Shown one piece after another: positions 1 to 11,399 of a stretch of 64,000 nt of DNA (the first letter of the stretch is position 1; every line of letters starts with the position of its first letter). Source of the stretch: Megalobrama amblycephala (lineage: Eukaryota; Chordata; Actinopteri; Cypriniformes; Xenocyprididae); contig NC_063052.1 of the NCBI RefSeq assembly GCF_018812025.1, forward strand, positions 17,939,414 to 18,003,413. Direction: 5' to 3'. The notes under the pieces were generated by a model. That model did not search any database and had not been told where the DNA came from. It was given only the letters and a program-made list of their open reading frames with translations. The position numbers and the translations under genes were made by a program.

Positions 1-1199
1 GCTAGATGTTCTCCAAGCTGAATCTTTTTCTTGCTTATTCAGCCATCTTAAGACAATGTTCACAATTAATATTAGCAATTTTTTTATTATTATTTTTTTT
101 TTTTGCTGAAGAAAAGTAAGATTAGTAAATTTAATATGTACTTTCTGCAAAATCAGAATGTCCTGCCCCATGGGTGGATGTGTTGGTTTTAGGTCAAAAC
201 GAGCACAGAAAATTTTAACCAAATCATGTGACTCACATACTCAAAACAGACTCAGCTATGATACTGATAACAATTTTATCATCATGCCTCCAACAAGAGA
301 CTAAAGAGTATGTATCTTGTGGTGCAAGATACATACTCACATTTCATGTCACTTTTTATATCATCTGGACTAAGTAAAACATATTCAAAGGAATTTTATT
401 ATATTTGATATATATTGAATTTTCTGAGTTGTATCTCCCAGGATATGTTGCCCTATTGGGGTATTTAAAAAAAGCCCAAGTCATCAATATTTCTATGATT
501 TATTTTATGCAAAAATTATGTAATATGGAAAACATGCTTCATGTATAACATGTCTAAGTCATGTTAAGTCATATGTTGTTCATTGCCCACCACTATGTCC
601 AAAGTTCAGAAGAGACAGGGTTAATGTGGAAGAACCCTGAGGATATACAGAGAGATATATAGCTGTTCTGTTTAACAAAGGCTTTGACCGTGGGGTCTCC
701 CTCTCATAGTCAGAGAGGTCATTGCATTCAAGTGCCCTGTATTGTTGAGCTCAGACATCAGGGGTTGAAAAACTAACATCTGTCTCTATTCAAATGACCA
801 CGTGCCCATTACTGAACCTCTCAGTGAGTGACAGATGTTGTGTCATCCACGCATGCCCAATGACAGGGTTAAATCCGTTAGGAAGTAAACAGATGGTTCA
901 GGATTTTTTGTTCTCATTGTCCAAAAGCTGTTGGAGTTAGTATTTTATTATGTAATTTTTCAGTCGCCCAAATCAGTTGTCCTCAAAGTCACTGTGTAAT
1001 GTTCATACTGCCCACCACTTGCAATATTTTTTTTTGGCTAATCTGCTTTCTGTAGTACTCAGAAGAAAATTATATATTTAATTCAACATAAATCAAGACA
1101 AAGGATTTTCTGCAGTGTTGCATCATTTGTTGTGATGGAAATAACACCATTACTGTGGGACAATTAAATTATTTTCAAAAAAATACTGAAATGGTTTAT
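1..1199. other. Gene-free AT-rich stretch at the left edge
   Basis: No open frame of interest and no recognised element apart from the hairpin at 306-338. A T-rich run lies at 79-104. 560-1020 has a more mixed composition but nothing identifiable. Confidence 0.4.
306..338. repeat. Perfect short hairpin (14-bp arms, 5-nt loop)
   Basis: GAGTATGTATCTTG at 306-319 is followed by TGGTG and its exact reverse complement at 325-338. The pairing does not extend outward, so it is too short for a microRNA precursor. Confidence 0.75.
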
Positions 1200-1233
1200 G
1201 TTTGTTTTACTTATTGTAACAATTTATGATAGA
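1200..1233 (+). repeat. 34-bp direct repeat, left copy, flanking a Tc1-like element
   Basis: The 34 bases beginning GTTTGTTTTACTTATTG and ending TATGATAGA recur without a mismatch at 2275-2308, 1,075 bp away, on the other side of the Tc1/mariner remnant. Confidence 0.85.
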
Positions 1234-1325
1234 AACCCTGCAAGAAAATATCTAGTTAAAAATGAAAAGATGTAGTCAACTAAATGTAATAAGATCAGTT
1301 TTAAATGTGAGTTTTACAACTCGAG

Positions 1326-2270
1326 TTCTAGAAATGTCGGGACGTTTTTTAAAATTTGAATAAAATTAAAACTAAAAGACTTTCAAATCACATGAGACAA
1401 TATTTTATTCACAATAGAACATAGATAACATAACAAATGTTTAAATTTTACATTTTTATTCACAAAATGAGCTCATTTCAAATTTGATGCCTGCTACAGG
1501 TCTCAAAATAGTTGGGACGGGGGCATGTTTACCATGGTGTAGCATCTCCTCTTCTTTTCAAAACAGTTTGAAGATGTCTGGGCATCGAGGTTATGAGTTT
1601 CTGTAGACCTATTCTGGAGACCTATTTTTCATTTAATGATATGCCAAATGTTCTCTATAGGCAAAAGATCTGGATGGCTGGCAGGCCAATTCAGCACCCC
1701 ATGCTGTTGTAATAGCTGCAGTATGTGGTTTTGCATTGTCATGCTGAAATACACAAGGCCTTCCCTGAAATAGACGTCGTCTGGAGGGGAGCATATGTTG
1801 CTCTAAACCTTTCAGCATTCATAGTGCCTTCCAAAACATGCAAGCTGCCCAAACCATATGCACCCTCATACCATCAGAGATGCTGCCTTTTGAACTGAAC
1901 GCTGATAACACGCTGGAAGGTCTCCCTCCTCTTTAGTCCGGAGGACACAGCGTCCGTGATTTCCAACAAGAATGTCAAATTTGGACTCGTCTGACCATAG
2001 AACACTTTTCCACTTTGAAACAGTTCATTTTAAATGAGCCTTGGCCCACAGGATACAATGGCACAGATGGACCATGTTCACATATGGCTTCCTTTTTGCA
2101 TGATAGAGCTTTAGTTGGCATCTGCAGATGGCACGGCGGATTGTGTTTACCGACAGTGGTTTCTGGAAGTATTCCTGAGCCCATTTAGTAATGTCATTGA
2201 CACATTCATGCCAATGAGTGTTGCAGTGTCGTCTGAGGGCCCGAAGACCATGGGCATCCAATAAAGGGTA
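1326..2270 (-). mobile_element. Decayed Tc1/mariner DNA transposon (minus strand)
   Basis: Read on the minus strand, this region carries fragments of a Tc1-type transposase followed by an AT-rich 3' part ending near GTCCCGACATTTC (1335-1347). I recognise it as a fish Tc1/mariner family with a long non-coding tail. The 5' end, including the start of the helix-turn-helix domain and the left inverted repeat, is missing, and no TA-flanked inverted termini were found, so it cannot move. Confidence 0.75.
1633..2261 (-). pseudogene. Tc1-like transposase pseudogene
   Basis: Two frames give transposase fragments. 2261-2025 (minus) reads a paired-type DNA-binding segment, with VNTIRRAICRCQLKLYHAKR and then WAKAHLK. 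1818-1633 (minus) reads VFQHDNAKPHTAA, the region around the second catalytic Asp of the DDE/D triad, followed by a truncated end (YREHLAYH for the NIW...II helix). Between them the frame shifts, and stop codons interrupt 2024-1820. The enzyme would cut and rejoin transposon ends in the nucleus; this copy is inactive. The order of domains and spacing fit a Tc1/mariner transposase of about 340 residues that has lost its N-terminus. Confidence 0.75.
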
Positions 2271-2274
2271 GTAA

Positions 2275-2308
2275 GTTTGTTTTACTTATTGTAACAATTT
2301 ATGATAGA
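2275..2308 (+). repeat. 34-bp direct repeat, right copy
   Basis: Exact second copy of 1200-1233. It starts just where recognisable transposase sequence ends. It is far too long for the TA duplication expected of a Tc1 insertion. Confidence 0.85.
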
Positions 2309-2435
2309 TTTTTGTTATTGTAAGATTGAATGTCTGGGTCTGGGACAAGGGTAAAATAATAATATCTTTACATAAAAATATATTTGAAAAGTAAATTAGA
2401 CATGCAAAATGATCGACTTATACAAAAATAAAATC

Positions 2436-2487
<52 letters not shown>
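2436..2487. repeat. (AT)n microsatellite
   Basis: About 26 AT repeats in a row, the longest AT run in the window. Confidence 0.95.
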
Positions 2488-2490
<3 letters not shown>

Positions 2491-4594
2491 ACTGTTCACA
2501 TCAGGCATGCCAAGGCAGAGACTGTTCAACCTCTCCAGCCACTGACCAGAGTCGAGTGATAGATTCAGCCCCTGACCAGCATCCTGAGGGGACTTGGATT
2601 CTTCTAGACTTGCCTCCAGTGGACTTAAATTACACTGATGAAGAGATGTATTTATTTTACTATTTGTGGTTTTCACACCTTTACCCAACAGGTCAGTGTG
2701 CAGACAATCTGCTTATAATTGTTCTTCAGTATGCAGACAATCTTCAGTCAAAGTTTACTCACTGATGTTATTTGTTTCTTCTCCTCTTACATTGGAACAA
2801 TGTAGGTAAGCATCTTAATGCTTTTTGACTTTGTAATTACCTGCAGGCATATTTTTTTTAAATGTAATATGTCAAAATAAAAGCCCTTTTGGTTTAAAGT
2901 TAAAAACAGCATTCTGAATTTTACATGTAAGTGTAATATGTATACAGAGACCCTAAAGGGGCACAGTGAAGCAGAAAAAAAATTATATTTCAATGTTTTG
3001 CATTCTCACAAGAAACACTGAAATATAGTTTTTCCTCCCACTATTTAGTAGTAACATTTTATTCTTATTTTCATAGAAACACTGAGGGAATATCAAATTT
3101 ATTCCATTCAGTATGTCAACATTTTGCCAGACAGCAAAAGGAATAATTTAAACCCTTCTTTGTTCCAGACCTCCCTTTAAATTGTGGGGTTCTATCGCAT
3201 TTGCTCACTAGATGGTAGCATTGTTTTGCTGTCAGTTCCTTAATGCTGTACTAGTGCAGAGCATCCCTTGACTATTTGTTAGCATTTCTTCATTATTGTC
3301 TAAAAATGTTATATCTATATCCAAATAGCTGCTATACTTAAAGCAAAGACATGTCTGATAAAGACAATCTTAGAGACAACCCTGACAGCTTTACAAAGGA
3401 GACATGATATTTGCACCTATCACTTTCAAATCAACAAGGACCTTTTCAGTGTTACCTGATAATGTTATAAATGCTTTTCAAACACGTCCAGACCATTAAG
3501 GCTGGTTTGTTCCAAAATGCCACAAAGCTCTTCTTTGAAAGACATTTAACATATCAGTAAATCTGCAAAGAATCAGAATTGGACTTGATCTAATCATCAG
3601 CGAGCTTGGCCATCCACACAAGAGGAAGAACAGTTCCTCTCATTAATGGTGCAAAGTTAGTTTATCTTTGAACAAACAATATAAAATTCCCCAATTAAGA
3701 AACACATTAACCTCTGAATATAAAGGAAACAGAAACACCAGCCCTTTTAAAAGATCTAAAACATTTAGTTCAAACATCAAAATGCTCAAAATTCTAAATA
3801 ATAATAACAATATTTAGATTATAATAATAGTAATATAACATTTAATATTTAGATATTTAATATATACCTAACATTTAGATAATTATTAATTGACATTAAA
3901 AGATTCTCAGAATAATTCTGATGGTGTTTTAATGCACTTCTAGGAGAGGGCTCCAATTGAAACATTTTCTAAAATGTTCAAAAATGTAACAATTAATGTT
4001 CCCGTACAGTTGCAATCACCATAATCCTTCGATATTTCCGAGCCTTTCTTTTTACAAAATGAGCACATGTAAACTGAAGTTGGATGACAGTAAGGGGCTC
4101 AGAACTCTACATATCAGTGTCTTCCTCTGTTAAGATCAGCAGTGCTATCAGAGCAGTTCAGCGCACTCTCAGTGCTAGTAAACCCTGGAGAGAAAAGCTT
4201 AAGACACAGCCCTCGATAAGAGACTGTTGACTCCATAAAATGTCACCCCAGTCATATCTCAGTGCTCAGATGAAGGGTCTTTAGAGGAAGGTTAAAAATA
4301 GTAACCCTGCCATACAATAAGAAGGTAAGCAGAAATAGAGAAGGAGGAAGGGAATGAATGACTTAGAAGAATAGAAAGATACATTAAACATCAGGAAGTG
4401 ACCCTGAACTTCATGTGAACTGTCTAAATCTAGTGCTCAAGATACTTGCAGAGAATTATCAGTATCATGTATTACAGTCTATATTTGACAGAGAAACGTT
4501 CCTCTTATGCACATGACACTTGCAATAACACTTAATTTTTCTGCGATGCAACTAAACAGGGGTGCGTTTCCCATACAATGGCATAACTCGTTGC
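2488..4594. other. Gene-free stretch
   Basis: 2490-2760 has a balanced composition and a 69-codon frame (2556-2765) that I do not recognise; it may be a repeat fragment. 3700-3900 is AT-rich. 4030-4320 looks unique. No exon or RNA gene is supported. Confidence 0.35.
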
Positions 4595-4699
4595 TTAAAG
4601 GATTAGTTCACTTTCAAATTAAAACTTCCTGATAATTTACTCACCCCCATGTCATCCAAGATGTCCATGTCCTTCTTTCTTAAGTCGAAAAGAAATTAA

Positions 4700-5656
4700 A
4701 GGTGCCCTAGAATTAAAAATTGAATTTATCTTGGCATAGTTGAGTAACAAGAGTTCAGTACATGGAAATGACATACAGTGAGTCTCAAACACCATTGTTT
4801 CCTCCTTCTTATATAAATCTCATTTGTTTAAAAGACCTCCGAAGAACAGGCGAATCTCAACATAACACCGACTGTTACGTGACAGTCGGGGTGTACGCCC
4901 CCAATATTTGCATATGCCAGCCCATGTTCAATGCATTACACAAGGGCAGCCAGTATTAACGTCTGGATGTGCACAGCTGGATCATCAGACTAGGTAAGCA
5001 AGCAAGGACAATAGCGAAAAATGGCAGATGGACCAATAATAACTGACATGATCATTGATATCATGATATTTTTAGTGGTGTTTGTAAATTGTCTTTCTAA
5101 ATGTTTCGTTAGCATGTTGCTAATGTACTGTTAAATGTGGTTAAAGTTACCATCGTTTCTTACTGTATTCACGGAGACAAGAGCTGCCATTATTTTCATT
5201 ATTAAACACTTGCAGTCTGTATAATGCATAAACACATCTTCATTCTTTATAAATCACTCCAACAGTGTAGCATTAGCCGTTAGCCACGGAGCACTATCAA
5301 ACTCGTTCAGAATCAAATGTAAACATCCAAATAAATACAATACTCACATAATCCGATGTATGCTTGCAGCATGCATGACAAACACTTTGTAAAGATCCAT
5401 TTTGAGGGTTATATTAGCTGTGTGAACTTTGTTTATGCTGTTAAAGGCAAGTGTGAGCTCCGTGGGCGGGGGAGCGCCAGATTTAAAGGGGCCGCAGCAT
5501 GAATCGGCTCATAATTAATGATGCCCCAAAATAGGCAGTTAAAAAAATGAATTTAAAAAAAATCTATGAGGTATTTTGAGCTGAAACTTCACAGACACAT
5601 TCAGGGGACACCTTAGACTTATATTACATCTTGTAAAAAAACGTTCGATGGCACCT
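4700..5656. mobile_element. TTAA-flanked non-autonomous DNA transposon, family M1 copy 1
   Basis: Starts AGGTGCCCTAGAATT and ends CGATGGCACCT, with an exact TTAA on both sides (4696-4699 and 5657-5660). It is 957 bp long. Interior blocks (cgaatctcaacat, ccaatatttgcatatgcc, atgatatttttagtg) recur at 18824-19679 and, inverted, at 25672-26638. TTAA target duplications are typical of the piggyBac and Kolobok superfamilies; which one is undecided. No transposase frame. Confidence 0.82.
4868..4889. repeat. 22-bp palindrome inside M1 copy 1 (one mismatch)
   Basis: CCGACTGTTACG followed by TGACAGTCGG: a self-complementary 22-mer with a single mismatched position. The same site is a perfect palindrome in copy 3. 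Confidence 0.8.
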
Positions 5657-5871
5657 TTAAGGTTTTTGATGAAAACATTCCAGGATTTTTCTCCATATAG
5701 TGGACTTCAATGGACCCCAAACGGTTGAAGGTCAAAATTACAGTTTCATTGCAGCTTCAAAGCGTTCTATGCAATCCCAGATGAGGAATAAGGGTCTTGG
5801 GGGGGTGGGGGTGAGTAAATTATCAGGAAATTATCAGGAAATTTTTATTTGAAAGTGAACTAATCCTTCAA

Positions 5872-6471
5872 CCACCATAATAAGATGCAAAGTTGGAGAA
5901 ATTAACAAGCTAGTCATAACTGTTTCCCAGAAACCACACCTAGGTAACACTTTATTACACCTTAGTTAGACATTCTATTAACTATAAGTAACTTTGCAAC
6001 TACATATCAACTACCAGTCATTAGAGTAGTGTTGTCAAAAGTACAGACCGCGATACCAAGTTGGTATTGAAATTTTAAAAATAAAGCTTTGAGCGCTGTT
6101 GAGCGGATTCGTAAATATCTCTGATTGGCTTTTGTGTTCACGCGCTCATCAGGATATGTCTGTGATTGGCTACAATGATCAACGGACAAATACTTCCACA
6201 ATTCTACAGGTGTTCAGGGTGGTCTCTTTTAAATGTTCTTCACACTTCACAAAAAAAAGGTTCTGAAAGGTTCTTCACAAAGCCCAAATGTTTCTTCAAT
6301 GGCACTGCAAAAACCACCTTTTGGAACCTTTAAATTTAAAAGTACAGACAAACAGTATGTTTCATCTCTTAAAGTAATAGCACACTTTGTCTCATCAAGC
6401 TGTATGATTTGAGATTGGCTGTCATTTAGCCTATGTTCCTAGCACAGACAGTGCAAGACATGTTATACACA
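5872..6471. other. Fragments of fish DNA repeats
   Basis: 5940-6005 (GGTAACACTTTATTAC) resembles the end of a common fish inverted-repeat element. 6025-6200 looks like a degraded transposon body. 6235-6345 has AAAGGTTCT/GGAACCTTT type repeats, also seen at 29450-29745. No gene. Confidence 0.4.
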
Positions 6472-6760
6472 CATTTACATTTAGTCATTTAGCAGATGCT
6501 TTTCTCCAAAGTGACTTACAAATGAGAATAGTAGAAGCAATCAAATCAGCATGAGTACAACAGTATGTAAGTGCTGTGTCAAGTCACAGTTTAATTAGTA
6601 AAGTGTTCATAGCAAGGACATTTTTTTATATATAAATACACAAATAGATGGAAAAAGAGTAGAAATCGAAGAAAAGAAAGATAAATAAAAAGTAAGTGCT
6701 ACTATTACTGGGTCAAGTGTTGACCCAGTTGACCCAGTAATAGACACACCAAACTGAAGA
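6472..6760. repeat. Interspersed DNA repeat (TTTAGTCATTTAGCAGATGC type)
   Basis: The stretch CATTTACATTTAGTCATTTA followed by GCAGATGCTTTTCTCCAAAG is the end of a very common cyprinid repeat. It is followed by AT-rich sequence and an inverted repeat (CTATTACTGGGTCA at 6702-6715 with its complement at 6730-6743). Confidence 0.6.
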
Positions 6761-6792
6761 GTTATGTTTGCCTCAGCAAACACCACTATTAA

Positions 6793-8224
6793 AGGGTTAG
6801 TTCACCCAAAAATTAAAATTCTGTCATTTATTGTCATTTACTGTCATTTATTCATTTATTGTCATTTACCCTCATGCTGTTCCACACCCGTAAGACCTTC
6901 GTTAATATTTGGAACACAAATTAAGATATTTTAGTTGAAATCCGATGGCTCCGTGAGGCCTGCATAGGGAGCAATGACATTTCCTCTCTCAAGATCCATA
7001 AAGGTACTAAAAACATATTTAAATCAGTTCATGTGAGTACAGTGGTTCAACATTAATATTATCCAACTTATTCCAACGCCCCATGATGCTTTGCGCGAAT
7101 TATGGGAGTAACTTCCGTTAAGCTGTAAACAGTCGGTGAAAGACTCACTCTATGAACGCAATAATATGTTTTTTTTTAAACAGGATACAATGAGATGGCA
7201 TTATTCTACTCATCCTTCAACCATGAAAGGACATTTAAAAGTGTAAAAGCATCAACAAGGTACTTTCAACAGTACTTTAAAAATGTTCTTCAGAATTGCG
7301 TGATACTATTTCAAAGTGATTTCCATCATTTTTACAGGTAATAAATTGTATTTAACTGTGAAAACAAACCTGGAAAGAGACGTGAGGCTTTGATGAGAAA
7401 ACGAGAGATTCTACGTGCATTCCAGTGAATTATTAATGGGATATATCGGAAATTATATCTGAGAACAGACCACATATGTGCAGTATATGTTGTCCTTTTT
7501 CATACTATTACAGCGGTATGCAAAGGGACCAAAGAAAATAATCACGAGGATATAAAGCAGGACTGAAAAGAGCTCTTACCACAGATATTATTGTTATAAC
7601 ATGTTACGATAAAATACCAAGGGTACGTTATTCTTATGATGTCTGAAAATAAAACATGAAAGAAAAATTGACAGCTCTTTCAGTCAAACTGACGGATAAG
7701 CTTTATTTGTAGGGCAACCTTATGATTTGAAATGATTCATTTCAGTCTTTTTGACTGGAAGTTCCCCAAACCGGAAGTGCAACCCATAATTTGAAACGCG
7801 TTAAGCTAGTCAGAAATAAGGTCAATAAAGCGACAAGAATATTTTTGGTGCGTCGAATCAGTGGTTCGGTGCGCCAAAGTCACGTGATTTCAGCAGTTTG
7901 GCTGTATGACGCGCGATCCGAATCATGATTCGATACGTTGATTCATAACGTTCCGAAGCTTCCTGAAGCAGTATCGGCCAACCAAAAATATTCCCGTCAC
8001 TTTTTAATATTAATATTGAACCACTGTACTCACATGAAATGATTTAAATATGTTTTTAGTACCTTTATGGATCTTGAGAGAGGAAATGTCATTGCTCCCT
8101 ATGCAGGCCTCACGGAGCCATCGGATTTCAACTAAAATATCTTAATTTGTGGTCCGAAGATTAACGAAGGTCTTGAGGGTAAGTAATAAATGACAGAATT
8201 TTCATTTTTGGGTGAACTAACCCT
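6793..8224. mobile_element. TTAA-flanked foldback element, family B copy 1 (1.4 kb)
   Basis: Ends AGGGTTAGTTCACCCAAAAA (left) and its inverse TTTTTGGGTGAACTAACCCT (right), with TTAA at 6789-6792 and 8225-8228. The arms pair for about 300 bp (for example GATGGCTCCGTGAGGCCTGC at 6943 with GCAGGCCTCACGGAGCCATC near 8103). The centre holds a second, weaker inverted pair around CCCATAATT. No transposase. Confidence 0.82.
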
Positions 8225-8342
8225 TTAAATGTTCCTCTATATCCTTAAATTAACTTCATTTGTGCAAAGTAATACCTTAGCGTCACTAGCTCAAATGGCC
8301 CAGTATTCTGTGAACAGTCAGTAGCTACACAGCTGCCACGCG

Positions 8343-8714
8343 TCAGTTTGCTGAAGCGATAAACATCGTCCTCCCTGATGAAAGCTTGTCAACCCAGAGA
8401 GCGCCATTACGGCTGATGACTGACAAGTGCAGAATCTCGTAGGATGCCATTTGGGATTTGCTTTTCCAGATGTTTCCCAACTTCTCCTTTCTCATTTTCA
8501 GCGGGATTGCGGGCAAATAGCGTACAAACCGAGTGGGGCACCGCATTGTGGTCTCGTACTGTAGTGCCAATCTCGACTGACGCGTCTCTTTTGAAGTATT
8601 CTTCAATTTTGACAACCATCTGCACAGATTACTGGTTTCTTTCCACACATGCACAATTAGAAGTTTGCTGTTGTTCTTCTGTTGCTCAGACTGGATCAAC
8701 CCATCATAGATCAT
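8343..8714 (-). other. Unrecognised ORF-rich segment
   Basis: A 123-codon minus-strand frame (8714-8343) overlaps another minus frame (8625-8407) and a plus frame (8444-8803). The GC content is higher than the flanks. I do not recognise any of the products and see no motif, splice site pair or start context that would make it a gene. It could be a decayed retrocopy, a transposon fragment or unique regulatory DNA. Confidence 0.2.
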
Positions 8715-8809
8715 GCAGAATAACTCCCAGATTTGTTTATAATGGAAGTACCATATGGATTAAAGTGAATGCATATGTGTGGCATATGGGCAAACTAAAT
8801 TAACGAATA

Positions 8810-9870
8810 AAAATATGTTAGGCTGCTTTAGAAAGTTAAATCATTTAAAAGACGCTTCTTAATCTATTTAAAGTTTTTGTGTTCGCATTAACCAAGAGGA
8901 AATGTTTATTGCTCAGATGTTTTTAAGCATAAACTTTGTCTCAGATGTTTCTCCTACAATTCCTTCGGAGAACAAAATAGACATGAGGATACTCTGAGAA
9001 GCAAGAGATTTAAGCAGAACATCAGTTAGCGTTACCTCATTTCTGTTTATGAGAAACAACTGAGATATCAAAGAAAAAATCCAGAGGAAATTGTTATAGC
9101 TCCGAGGTTGCTCTTTCAAAGCTCAGGAGAATTATTGGAGATCATATTTATATTTTTTTTCTTTTGTTTGATTGTTTTTTATCATTTGAATGCCAACTTT
9201 TTCCCTTAACCCTACTGTATCATACACATTTCTAAGGCCTCTAAATTATCAACATGATTAAAACTTTGCTGAAAAAAAAACTGTTCTACACAGTCTACAT
9301 GCCTTCTGTTGTCTGATTGATAGTTGTACTTTTTAAGCAAGTATAATGGCTTTTAGTATAATTGTAAAAATGTCCCCCAAGGTTGTGATACATGTTTGAT
9401 TTTGCTCTGAAATCTTTATTGATTTTTATGACATAAATGTATGAATAACTTTTATATTGTTAGTGATATTTCAAAAACACTTACTGAACTGAATCATCTT
9501 AGATTTACTTGATTATAAAATTTTTTAGAAAAATCATGTTAAAATGTGAGTATCAAGTATGATACATGAGGCTTTTGAGGAATGTACTCAATCATCATTA
9601 GTTTTGCATTATATGTTTTGGGAGATATAGTGACAACTGACAACTGATATACTGTTTGCTTTTTATGCAAGTGGTCTGCTATATTGTTATAAAGATCTTA
9701 TTGATTAACATTACAAGCTATCAGAATTTAATCTTGTTTTGTGACCATATAAATATCTCTAACTGCAGAAAATTGCATATTTTTCCTCAGTTTGGGTCTT
9801 TTTTTTTTTTGCTCCTCGAGTATGAGCTACATATTCTCTCATGCATTGCTGAACCATAAAATCCTGATGT
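8810..9870. other. Gene-free AT-rich stretch
   Basis: No coding frame beyond chance length and no recognised transposon. T runs lie at 9150-9180 and 9798-9811. Confidence 0.4.
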
Positions 9871-9878
9871 ATAAAATA

Positions 9879-11366
9879 TAGGGGTGTAACGGCACACAAA
9901 CATGTCGGTTTGGTATGTACCTCGGTTTTAAAGTACTGTGGTTTTTTTTAACAAATGTGCCTCTGTGTATAAATAAATTAAATTATAATTTATAGTTCAA
10001 TTCATAGCTAATGCTGTAAATTATATAGGGAGCCCTTACTTGCACATTACTATAATATTAAATGTTAAAAATTAACAACAGAGCCCAAATTATTAAATTC
10101 TGTTGCTATTTATTTTTAGATATTATAATTACTCAAATATATAAAAAAAAAACCCTTGTAAATTACATACTGTAAGGCAGGTTTTGTATTATAATTATAA
10201 AGTTCATTTTCACCTCCAATTCAATTTTGGAATAAAATCATTTACACAACGGCTGTCATAACATGCTTTCATGACAAATTTATTTAAACATATATTAATC
10301 AAGAAATTGTGCATATACGAAATGCTCCCCTATACAGTTAATTCCTCTAGAGAACCAACATGTTGTAGACACTAAATGCCTGAGGTAAATGTAATGCTAC
10401 GTGGGATATTATTCTCAAGCTGTTAGGAAAAAAAAAAAGCTTCATTTAGACACACAGAGATGATATCTTTCCACAGTGCCACCAATGAAACAGAAGACAT
10501 AAACCAAAATAGTAAGTTATTTGATGACGTATGCAGCCTACAAATGTGAACTGAAAAACTAGCTGACGCAACTTAATAATTGAGTTCTTCAAAACTTAAA
10601 AAATTAAGTTGATATCTTCAACTCAAAAATTCTGTGCAGTCGGTTGCCTTGAAAATTTGAGTTGAACTAACTTTTTCTTTTTTACAGTGCAGCAGCTGGT
10701 TGAGAGATTTGCCTTGTCCAAATACCCGCACTTGCGGTCTTGGCCACTTGAGAGCTCGTGCACGCGACAGGAAGTAAGTGCACAAGACTGTCTTAAAAAA
10801 GCCCAGTGCAGTGCCCAGTGCAAAGTGTTGCGTATTTTATTGATGCAAAGATGAGTGGGCTATGTGTATTTTGTACAACAATTGCAACTGCTTTTAATCA
10901 CTAAAAGAAGCACCACAATTTTAAAATAGTGTCTTCTGTTAGTTACATAGCGACCATAGTGTATTTTAAAATGTAGAGTATTGAAAATAATAATTAAAAC
11001 AAAAAAGCTGTAAATGCTTGCATTTTTTTGCAAGAATATAAGTGTGTCCCATCGGGCAATCAAAAGTTCTACACACATTTACGGTCTTCATGCCCACTTG
11101 AACACTTGAGCCAAATACTACGTCATGTAAGTAGACAAGTGGTCATGTGCAAAGACCGCAAGTGTGGGTATTTGGACAAGGCTATTACATGTAAAAATAC
11201 TGATTGATCATCGCTTCTTCTGTGATTTTTACTGGTAGAAAACAGCATTGCATTACCGAATGCGCCCTCTTCTGGATTGGAGTGTGGATCGCATGTGACC
11301 AACTGTATTCATCGTGTGCCTGCATGAACCGAACCGTGACATCCGTATCATTCGGTTACACCTTTA
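9879..11366. mobile_element. hAT-type non-autonomous transposon with intact 8-bp target duplication
   Basis: The left end TAGGGGTGTAACGGCAC and the right end CGGTTACACCTTTA are inverted. The 8-bp direct repeat ATAAAATA stands at 9871-9878 and 11367-11374. Sub-terminal GGTATGTACCTCGGTTTT and GAACCGAACCGTGACATCCG are as I recall for fish hAT elements. No transposase frame. A separate inverted-repeat element is nested at 10711-11182, and 10560-10700 (gttgaactaac...TTTTTTACAGTGCAGC) looks like the end of yet another. Confidence 0.82.
10711..11182. mobile_element. Nested inverted-repeat element (472 bp) inside the hAT copy
   Basis: GCCTTGTCCAAATACCCGCA at 10711 and its inverse TGTGGGTATTTGGACAAGGC ending at 11182 form terminal inverted repeats that continue inward (CTTGCGGTCTT and AAGACCGCAAG). 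Composition is GC-richer than the host element. No target duplication could be assigned. Confidence 0.75.
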
Positions 11367-11399
11367 ATAAAATATGATACTCAAAACACATATACAAAC

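Larger units (their letters stand above)
4599..5867. mobile_element. TTAA-flanked foldback element, family A copy 1, split by a nested element
   Basis: The left end AGGATTAGTTCACTTTCAAA (4599) and the right end TTTGAAAGTGAACTAATCCT (ending 5867) are inverted. TTAA lies on the left (4595-4598) and TCAA, a one-base change of TTAA, on the right. Second terminal blocks (TTTACTCACCCCC... and GTGAGTAAATTATCAGG) also pair. It lacks coding capacity. A family M1 element (4700-5656) is inserted in it. A second family A copy lies at 57729-58555. Confidence 0.8.

Noticed and set aside
1200..2308. 34-bp repeats as retroviral or IS-type termini
   Set aside because: They are direct, do not abut the element ends, and Tc1 elements duplicate only TA.
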